Assembly: GCA_900471925.1 (NCBI GenBank)
Contig: UCGV01000034.1
Coordinates: forward strand, 51,214-115,213
Direction of reading: 5' to 3'
Length of the DNA: 64,000 nt
Origin: Hyphomicrobiales bacterium
GTDB taxonomy: Bacteria; Pseudomonadota; Alphaproteobacteria; Rhizobiales; Rhizobiaceae
This document shows positions 58,490 through 64,000 of the stretch, one piece after another. The notes below the pieces were generated by a model. It did not search any database and had not been told where the DNA came from. It saw nothing but the letters and a program-made list of their open reading frames with translations. Each line of letters opens with the position of its first letter. Within the stretch, counting starts at the first letter, position 1. The position numbers were made by a program, and so were the translations under genes.

Positions 58490-61330
58490 TCATTCTTCCT
58501 GAAGCAGTTGACGGGCCGCCAGCAGGTCGGCGGTGTTGGTGCGAGTATCAAACCGTTTATAGATTGCGGCAAGTTCCGCCCTGGCGACCGCAGCGCCACC
58601 CGTTTGACGACCCAATTGACAACGGCCGATTGCTGATCGCAGCTGAAAACTCAGTGCCCCGCTCCGCTCAGCCGCGCCTTTGGCCCGCTTCAACAATACC
58701 TCTGCGCCTTCCCTCTTGCCTTGCTTCCACTGCACAAGGCCCGTGATGCGCAGAAGCTCCGGCGTGCACCAGGACTCGTCACGAAGGATGAACTCATCAA
58801 TGTCGGGAACAATCGACTGCACGATGTCAAGCCGGTCGTAGGACAGGGCCGTCTCCGCCAAGGTTGCAAGATGCATCGGGAGATGGATCTTGATTTTGTG
58901 ATCCGTCATTTCCCGAATGGCTTCGAGCATCCTATCGATGGCATCGCCGTCACCCTGGGCCGCATCGATGGTGGCCTGATAGAAACGCGCGACGTGTAGC
59001 CATATGTCGATCTGATAGGCGGCAATCTGTGCCTCCAGGGTGCGCACATATTCCTGTGCCCGATCATGGTGGCCGCACCAGAGCGATACTGAAATCGCGC
59101 CCATGGCCAAGACATGCATCTGGGAGACGATGTGGTCGATCGCTGCCGCCGCCGCGACCCCTTCCTGCGACAGCTGAAGCGCTTGATGATGCTCGCCTGC
59201 GACCCATAGCATGGGAGCAAGATATGAGCGGATGCCAACAAAACGGTCGAGCTGGAAGCGCGACGTTCGCGATCGGTTGGCAACGACAGCATTTTGACGG
59301 GCAAGCGCCTTTAGTCCCTCCACAGCACTGACGATTTCCCCACTGTAGAAGCGATTGATAAGTTCGAGGCGGATAAGATCCGGAGCCGCCGAATGCTCTC
59401 CTTCGGCGTTGACGACATCTCTGAGCTCGGCAATTGTCGGTAAGACTTCGCGATGACGCCCTTCGAACGTCTTGGCGCCAACCCAGCTGATCGTCGTGCG
59501 CAGCCTGTATTCGACGAGACCGAGTTCGTCGGCCAGCTGGCGCGCCTCCTGCCATGCACTGTCCGTGTCAGGTCCGCGATTGGCATAGTAGTTGAGATTC
59601 TGGGCGTGCGCCGCCACCAGCTTGATTTTCAGGATAGCCGGACAATCAGGCCAAGCCTCGATGGCGTCCAGCGCCTGCGTCACACGCGTGCGAATTTCGG
59701 AAACGGAAGAGAGCTCGCTCCAGAGTGGAATGCCGGCGGCCGTCAACTGCACGCCAAGTTCAACGTTTCCGCCGATGCCGAACGCCCAATCAATTGCCCG
59801 GCGTAAATCTGTTGCCCGATGGCTGTAACGACTTAACCAATCTTCGCGGGTCACCCAATTCCATTCAGCTTCGGCCCGCTGGAAAAGAGCCAGCAGGTAC
59901 CGCGCATAGTTTGCCATTGTAGCTTTCTGCTCATTGTGGGCGAGTGCGAGCTGTGCAGCGAAGCTTCGGGTACTGTCGAGGAGCCGGTATTGACGCCCCC
60001 CGGTGTGATAGCTGGCCGAGATGAGTGATTTCGCGGTCAGATTGTCCAGCCATGCGGCGAGGTCATCACTTGCTGCAAGCTGTGCGCACATACCGATGAC
60101 ATCGTCCAGAGTGAAGGCTCCGCTCAGTACTGACAGATGGCGCAAAAGACGCGCTTCATTTTCCGAGAGGAGCCTGTAGCTCCAATCCAATGTCGCCACC
60201 AGCGTCATATGTCGCGGCGGTGTTGTGCTGTCTTGCGCCACGAGCGGTTCGAAACTCTCGCCTAGCAAGTCGCGCAAAGTAACAGCACCGCGTGCGGAAA
60301 GCTGCGGCGCTGCCAATTCAATGGCGAGCGCGATACCGTCCAGGCGACGACTGATGGCTGCTAGCAACGGGGCGTCCGTAGGACCAATACGGTATCCATG
60401 CGCCTGCGCTCTTTGCACCAGGAGTTTGACGGCCGGAAACGCCATCACCGCATCAAAATCGGACTCAAAGCCTTCCGGCGGACACTCGAGCGGAGCGAGC
60501 CTGTAAACGGCCTCCTGCCGGCACCGCAACGGTTCGCGGCTCGTGGTAACGACCGTCAATTCCGCAAGCGCTTGGCAAAGATGGTCGGCAACAGCTGCTG
60601 TCGCGCTCAACAGATGTTCACAATTATCGAGGAGCAACAGGAGGCGCCGGTCACGCAACAAGTCGGCCAGTCCTGCAGCACTATCGATGAAATTGGCGTT
60701 TAATCCAAAGGCAAGTGCGATTGCCGGGACGACAAACTGCGGGGCGTCGATCGCAGCGAGATCGACAAAACATACATCACAGGCCGACTGTATGGCCATC
60801 TGCCGTGCCAGAGCGATCGCGACGCTGGTCTTGCCAACGCCGGCTGGCCCAACAATCGTCAGAAGTTTCGTCTTTCCGAGTGCAGTGGCGAGCTCGGCGA
60901 CATCATCGAGGCGCCCAATCAGGTTGGGTATTGCGGGCAGTTTCCCCGTGATGTTCCTGACGGCATCTGGAAGCAACGTTTCATCGGCCTCGGTGAAAAT
61001 TCGCAGCGGAGCGACAAATCGGTAGCCGCGGCCGGGTATCGTCGCAATATAGTCGGTCGTGCCGGCGTCACGCGCGAGCGCGCGGCGTAGGCCTGCAATG
61101 TTGACCTTCAGATTGTTGTCGTGAACAAATGTGTTCGGCCAGACGAAACGGATGAGTTCCTCTTTGCTAAGGATATCTCCCGGTCGCTGCACGAACGCAT
61201 GCAGGAGCTCAAGGGCGCGCGCCCCGATGCGAATAGGCTCGTCGCCCTGCAGCAATAGCTGCCGGGCGGGCACGAAACGGCACGCGCCGAAAAAATAGAC
61301 TTTGGCCGCCGTGCGGTCGGATTTCTCCAT
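58490..61330 (-). CDS. Winged-helix regulator with STAND ATPase and helical repeats
   Basis: A 946-residue regulator. An OmpR/CadC-type winged helix is at about 15-105 (GARALELLHAFVQRPGDILS, then IAGLRRALARDAGTTDYIAT and IPGRGYRFVAPLRI). The NB-ARC/AAA ATPase follows, with Walker A in IVGPAGVGKTSVAIALARQ near 160 and Walker B in RLLLLLDNCEHLL. The rest is alpha-helical TPR-like (EWNWVTREDWLSRYSHRA). It should switch transcription on nucleotide binding. Start chosen at ATG 61330; TTG at 61339 with GGAAG is an alternative. Transcribed with the cyclase gene. Confidence 0.9.
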   Translation of the reverse strand: MEKSDRTAAKVYFFGACRFVPARQLLLQGDEPIRIGARALELLHAFVQRPGDILSKEELIRFVWPNTFVHDNNLKVNIAGLRRALARDAGTTDYIATIPGRGYRFVAPLRIFTEADETLLPDAVRNITGKLPAIPNLIGRLDDVAELATALGKTKLLTIVGPAGVGKTSVAIALARQMAIQSACDVCFVDLAAIDAPQFVVPAIALAFGLNANFIDSAAGLADLLRDRRLLLLLDNCEHLLSATAAVADHLCQALAELTVVTTSREPLRCRQEAVYRLAPLECPPEGFESDFDAVMAFPAVKLLVQRAQAHGYRIGPTDAPLLAAISRRLDGIALAIELAAPQLSARGAVTLRDLLGESFEPLVAQDSTTPPRHMTLVATLDWSYRLLSENEARLLRHLSVLSGAFTLDDVIGMCAQLAASDDLAAWLDNLTAKSLISASYHTGGRQYRLLDSTRSFAAQLALAHNEQKATMANYARYLLALFQRAEAEWNWVTREDWLSRYSHRATDLRRAIDWAFGIGGNVELGVQLTAAGIPLWSELSSVSEIRTRVTQALDAIEAWPDCPAILKIKLVAAHAQNLNYYANRGPDTDSAWQEARQLADELGLVEYRLRTTISWVGAKTFEGRHREVLPTIAELRDVVNAEGEHSAAPDLIRLELINRFYSGEIVSAVEGLKALARQNAVVANRSRTSRFQLDRFVGIRSYLAPMLWVAGEHHQALQLSQEGVAAAAAIDHIVSQMHVLAMGAISVSLWCGHHDRAQEYVRTLEAQIAAYQIDIWLHVARFYQATIDAAQGDGDAIDRMLEAIREMTDHKIKIHLPMHLATLAETALSYDRLDIVQSIVPDIDEFILRDESWCTPELLRITGLVQWKQGKREGAEVLLKRAKGAAERSGALSFQLRSAIGRCQLGRQTGGAAVARAELAAIYKRFDTRTNTADLLAARQLLQEE

Positions 61331-61767
61331 CTCTGCCAACCAACTTCCATCGCGGTATTAAAGAGCAGTTTCGCCCTGCTTTGATCTGCCAATCACATCC
61401 CGGCGCGCATCGATACTTCCCGGTGGCCTCACCATCATATTTCTATCCCCATATCGCATCAATGCAGGAACTGGCGCGCACATGCGCCCGGAGAAGGCGA
61501 GCGTTTCTCTCTATGGACGTCTGAAAGGCAGGCTACCGCCGGGCAAGATCAACATCCTTCGTTCCGTCAATGCAGCCAATGTGATTTGATGTGGTTTATA
61601 GCAGATGCCAACAGCACAAGGGGCGACCGGCGAAGAAAGTCTCGTTTCTCCGCAAGAAGTCTCGAGATTTGGCAATCGACCCTCAGAAAATTTGCAACGC
61701 ACCGCAGCAGACACCTGTCCACGAGGCGCACGGGCAGGCCGCCGGCGGCGCCCTGCTTTGCCGAAGA
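61331..61767. other. Intergenic stretch without recognisable gene
   Basis: About 440 bases between the regulator start and the MEKHLA gene end. Overlapping frames here are on the opposite strand to the MEKHLA gene or in other frames, without ribosome-binding sites. Confidence 0.45.
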
Positions 61768-62226
61768 TCAGGCATCCGTCCATCTGGAGAACATGGCGGC
61801 TTGACCATGATAATGTCCGAACCGGTCGCGCAACTGCCACACGATCCCGTCCTCCATCCGGAAGCGGCTGCCGGACCGAGTGACCTGCTGGCCGCGATAA
61901 TTCGCCATATAGCCGTCGCGAGTGAGCGCATCGAGCAATGCCCGGCCCTCTTCTTGCGCTGCGAATCCTGATAAAGACTGTGCTGTCAGCCTCGTAAATT
62001 CGCTCCAGGTGTAACCGAACAGGCGCTGCGCCGCGGCATTGGCGTATATGAAGGCAGGTTCGGGATTGTTTCTTTGCGCGGTGATCATAAACGGTGCATC
62101 GCCGTAAAGCCATTCGGGTCCGCGCTCCCTCTCGACCAATCGTTTCCCGACCAGTCGCCTGAAGCTTCCGACCAGAAGGTCGAAGAACTCGGGATCATTC
62201 GGATTCAGCGTCTCATTAGGGGTCAT
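61768..62226 (-). CDS. MEKHLA-domain PAS-like sensor protein
   Basis: A 152-residue protein of the MEKHLA type, a PAS-related sensor domain. The N-terminal FFDLLVGSFRRLVGKRLV and the core PAFIYANAAAQRLFGYTWSE with FTRLTAQSLS, and the end SRFRMEDGIVWQLRDRFGHY with HGQAA, match the family closely. It has no output domain of its own, so it may bind a small ligand and a partner. Divergent from the DUF1127-like gene, neighbours the giant regulator. Confidence 0.85.
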   Translation of the reverse strand: MTPNETLNPNDPEFFDLLVGSFRRLVGKRLVERERGPEWLYGDAPFMITAQRNNPEPAFIYANAAAQRLFGYTWSEFTRLTAQSLSGFAAQEEGRALLDALTRDGYMANYRGQQVTRSGSRFRMEDGIVWQLRDRFGHYHGQAAMFSRWTDA

Positions 62227-62409
62227 TGTCCTATCTTCTGTTTCTATGCCTCGTGTCGAGGCTGAGCGTCCGCCCGATAGAAGAAGGGTTCGCCACCAGA
62301 TTTCTAAAGTCAGCGCGGTTTGTTACGGCTGTAACGCAGTTGATGTTCTACGACGTCGTGCCGCCAGCATGCCTGCTTCAGGGGTATCTCCTCAGACCGA
62401 GGAGACAGA

Positions 62410-62601
62410 ATGTTCTACATTTGGAATTTTGGCCGTTCCCTGGCGAGACGGATTCATTACGGCAGATGGTCAGTCGCCGGCCCGCTGGCCGACCTTAATG
62501 ATCATATACTCAGAGACATCGGAATGTTCGCCTTCGAAGAGCGGCACGAGGCTGCCCCTTCTCCAGCACCGCAGCCGAAGTGGCAGACGGATCAGACTTA
62601 A
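62410..62601 (+). CDS. DUF1127-like small basic protein
   Basis: A 63-residue protein with the DUF1127 end pattern (LADLNDHILRDIGM, normally L-x-x-L-x-D-H-x-L-x-D-I-G-L), preceded by Trp- and Arg-rich text (FYIWNFGRSLARRIHYGRW). Small DUF1127 proteins in rhizobia and Agrobacterium link phosphate and carbon metabolism and RNA maturation. A strong GAGGAG stands seven bases before the ATG. The C-terminal 25 residues beyond the family core are polar and Pro-rich. Confidence 0.7.
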   Translation: MFYIWNFGRSLARRIHYGRWSVAGPLADLNDHILRDIGMFAFEERHEAAPSPAPQPKWQTDQT

Positions 62602-63080
62602 AAATGCTTGAGCGAGAAACAAGTCGGACAACACCACCGGTGCGCGCGCAAGGGCTATCTACGAGACCAGGCTGCTCGGCCTGGCCGCCTCTAACGCTGC
62701 AACCCCCGCTTCCCCTTCGCCGAGCCGTGGTCTTGCTGAAATTCCCATGAAGCCTACCATTTCGATGTTGTGGCCGCCTATGAATGTCTTTAGTACGGGT
62801 TCGGCATGGGGGCGTGATATTGGGCCGCTTTCCATGGCGGGATCGTTCCCATAGATCGATCGCGACTTACGACCCTGCTTCAGAGGTTCTCATGCTTTCT
62901 TCTCCATCAGAGCAACGTTAGGGTGCGCGATACGGAAAGTATGCCTTGATCCTTGAGGACGGGCTGAAAACGCTATCAAGTTCTCCGGTTGATTTGCCAA
63001 GTGTCCATCATCAATCGGGCCAGCCGGCATCAACGTCACCGATCAAAAGTCCGATTCTACGCGGACTTACGGAAAAATAA
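62602..63080. other. Stretch without recognisable gene
   Basis: About 480 bases. No frame with a good ribosome-binding site, no hairpin-T-run or repeat recognised. A 35-codon frame at about 62747 (MKPTISMLWPPMN) has no ribosome-binding site. Confidence 0.45.
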
Positions 63081-63812
63081 ATGCGTCAGGTTATTCTCGA
63101 AGAAGCCGATCCCGAAAAGTCGGCCAATATGGCTCGTTTTTTCGAGCGACATCTCGTGGATCTGCATGTCTGCAGACCAGAGGGATTCGATGCAAACACA
63201 CCACGATATCTCGCCGCCGACGCACTCATCATCCCGGTCGGCGCCAATATATCGCAGTCCACCCTGTACATCTCTGACATCTACAAACACCTGTCCTGTC
63301 CCGTACTGGTGATCGGTGAGCGACCGTTTAGGGAGATTGAGGAACTGCTCCTGTTTGAGTCCGGAGCGACCGACTGCATCTCGCCACCCTTCGAGTTCAG
63401 AGAGCTCCTGGCTCGCTTGCGGGCGCGGGCACGACGGGTTTCCATAAGCCGTGCGCGTGCACGTCAGCACAATTATCGCTTTGATCGTTTCGGTCTGAAC
63501 TGCGAGACGCGCGAGCTTCTGACTGCAACGTCACAATGCAAGTTGCCGAAGAAGGAATGCAGTCTTCTCCGGTACTTCCTCTCAAACAATTATGCAGGCA
63601 TCAGTAGGGAAGAACTGCTCGATGTCGTGAACAGGGAAAAGCTCGACGTTAACGATCGCAGCATCGACAGCCTTGTTTCGCGGCTTCGCGACCGCCTGAT
63701 CGCATTGGGGGCCAACCCACGTTTAATCAGGACGATCAGAGGATTCGGTTATATGCTCGACACACCGGTTGACGCCGTTTCCGGAGATGATGACCTGCGT
63801 GTGTTCCTGTAG
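63081..63812 (+). CDS. OmpR/PhoB-type regulator with degenerate receiver
   Basis: A 243-residue protein. The N-terminal 120 residues have receiver-like secondary structure (VILEEADPEKSANMARFF), but the acceptor Asp at about residue 52 is Pro (DALIIPVGANIS) and the conserved Lys near 100 is Pro (ATDCISPPFEFREL). A winged helix follows at about 130-235 (KLPKKECSLLRYFLSNNYAG, SLVSRLRDRLIALG, IRTIRGFGYML). It would bind DNA without phosphorylation control. Start ATG 63081 follows no strong Shine-Dalgarno. No kinase adjoins. Confidence 0.88.
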   Translation: MRQVILEEADPEKSANMARFFERHLVDLHVCRPEGFDANTPRYLAADALIIPVGANISQSTLYISDIYKHLSCPVLVIGERPFREIEELLLFESGATDCISPPFEFRELLARLRARARRVSISRARARQHNYRFDRFGLNCETRELLTATSQCKLPKKECSLLRYFLSNNYAGISREELLDVVNREKLDVNDRSIDSLVSRLRDRLIALGANPRLIRTIRGFGYMLDTPVDAVSGDDDLRVFL

Positions 63813-63888
63813 TGAAATCAAGCGTACCGGATAGGACGGACGGGCCGGAGCTTTCGCCCCGGCCTTACAATCACAGTCTCAAACCAGC

Positions 63889-64000
63889 TTAGCTGACCGA
63901 CTTATCGGCCAGCTTGTTCTTGCAGATCCCCGCATCGCCGCAGGCATGCAGCGAACAGATGACCGGGGTCGGCAAGCCGATTAGTTGACGGACTTGTCGA
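63889..64000 (-). CDS. C-terminal end of a small Cys-containing protein (partial)
   Basis: The minus strand reads PTPVICSLHACGDAGICKNK, then LADKSVS and a stop at 63889-63891, running off the right edge. Cys spacing C-x4-C-x5-C suggests a small exported Cys-rich protein, but the N-terminus is outside the window. Just beyond, the same strand has another DKSVN stop at 63981-63983 in another frame (see findings). Not named. Confidence 0.4.
   Translation of the reverse strand, partial: RQVRQLIGLPTPVICSLHACGDAGICKNKLADKSVS

Noticed and set aside
62780..62850. Possible small RNA or tRNA-like segment in the gap before the last regulator
   Set aside because: The GGTTCGGC text resembled a T-loop but no acceptor or anticodon stem could be folded by eye.

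Overview
The window looks like part of a large accessory replicon or chromosomal region of an alphaproteobacterium of the Rhizobiales, most likely Rhizobiaceae (Rhizobium/Agrobacterium/Ensifer type). This rests on DUF982, DUF1236, DUF1127-like and MEKHLA proteins, on three dense solute-import clusters, on SAM-cyclase-AAA proteins, and on promoter sequences matching the alphaproteobacterial general-stress sigma factor EcfG (GGAAC-N16/17-CGTT). No rRNA, tRNA, CRISPR array or intact insertion sequence was seen.

Layout. (1) 0-11.2 kb is a stress/envelope region of small genes: a DUF2231 membrane protein, DUF982, CorA, a DUF899 thioredoxin-like protein, two secreted Gly/Asn-rich proteins, and a NarX/NarL-type histidine kinase and response regulator. 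These two follow a tiny membrane-protein ORF broken by an in-frame TGA. That operon and the divergent DUF1236 gene each have a consensus EcfG promoter. (2) 11.7-19.9 kb holds a seven-gene minus-strand operon: HAD phosphatase, peptide-type ABC importer (binding protein, two ATPases, two permeases) and glycerophosphodiester phosphodiesterase, with a divergent SorC-type regulator. It is probably an uptake and breakdown route for a phosphodiester or a sugar/polyol phosphate. (3) 19.9-27.4 kb holds a LysR remnant and a carbohydrate ABC importer without its own ATPase. Divergent from the importer are a Gfo/Idh/MocA oxidoreductase, a GntR regulator, a double-SIS isomerase/deaminase and a BadF/NagK-type kinase, an amino-sugar catabolic set.

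(4) 27.4-37.2 kb is an amine-utilisation cluster: spermidine/putrescine-type ABC importer, copper/topaquinone amine oxidase, DUF2182 membrane protein and aldehyde dehydrogenase, with a divergent ROK regulator. The amine would be imported, oxidised to aldehyde plus ammonia and peroxide, and the aldehyde oxidised to the acid. (5) 37.9-45.6 kb carries a ribose-type ABC importer with an SMP-30 lactonase and a 4-oxalocrotonate-tautomerase-like protein, headed by a GAF histidine kinase and a response regulator.

(6) 45.7-46.5 kb is a graveyard with fragments of an SDR dehydrogenase and of an ABC ATPase. It is followed by (7) an unusual operon of a double-HKD phospholipase-D-like protein, a secreted endonuclease/exonuclease/phosphatase-fold protein and a beta-propeller-like protein (46.6-50.8 kb), then an acetyltransferase, a hypothetical protein, a PAP2 phosphatase with an altered active-site motif, and an alpha/beta hydrolase whose nucleophile serine is alanine. 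(8) 55-64 kb contains two adjacent giant signalling proteins (SAM-cyclase-ATPase-TPR, and winged-helix-ATPase-TPR), a MEKHLA/PAS protein, a DUF1127-like protein, an OmpR-type regulator with a degenerate receiver, and a partial gene at the edge.

All calls were made by reading the sequence; no database search was run. Family assignments rest on recognisable motifs, and substrate specificities are inference.
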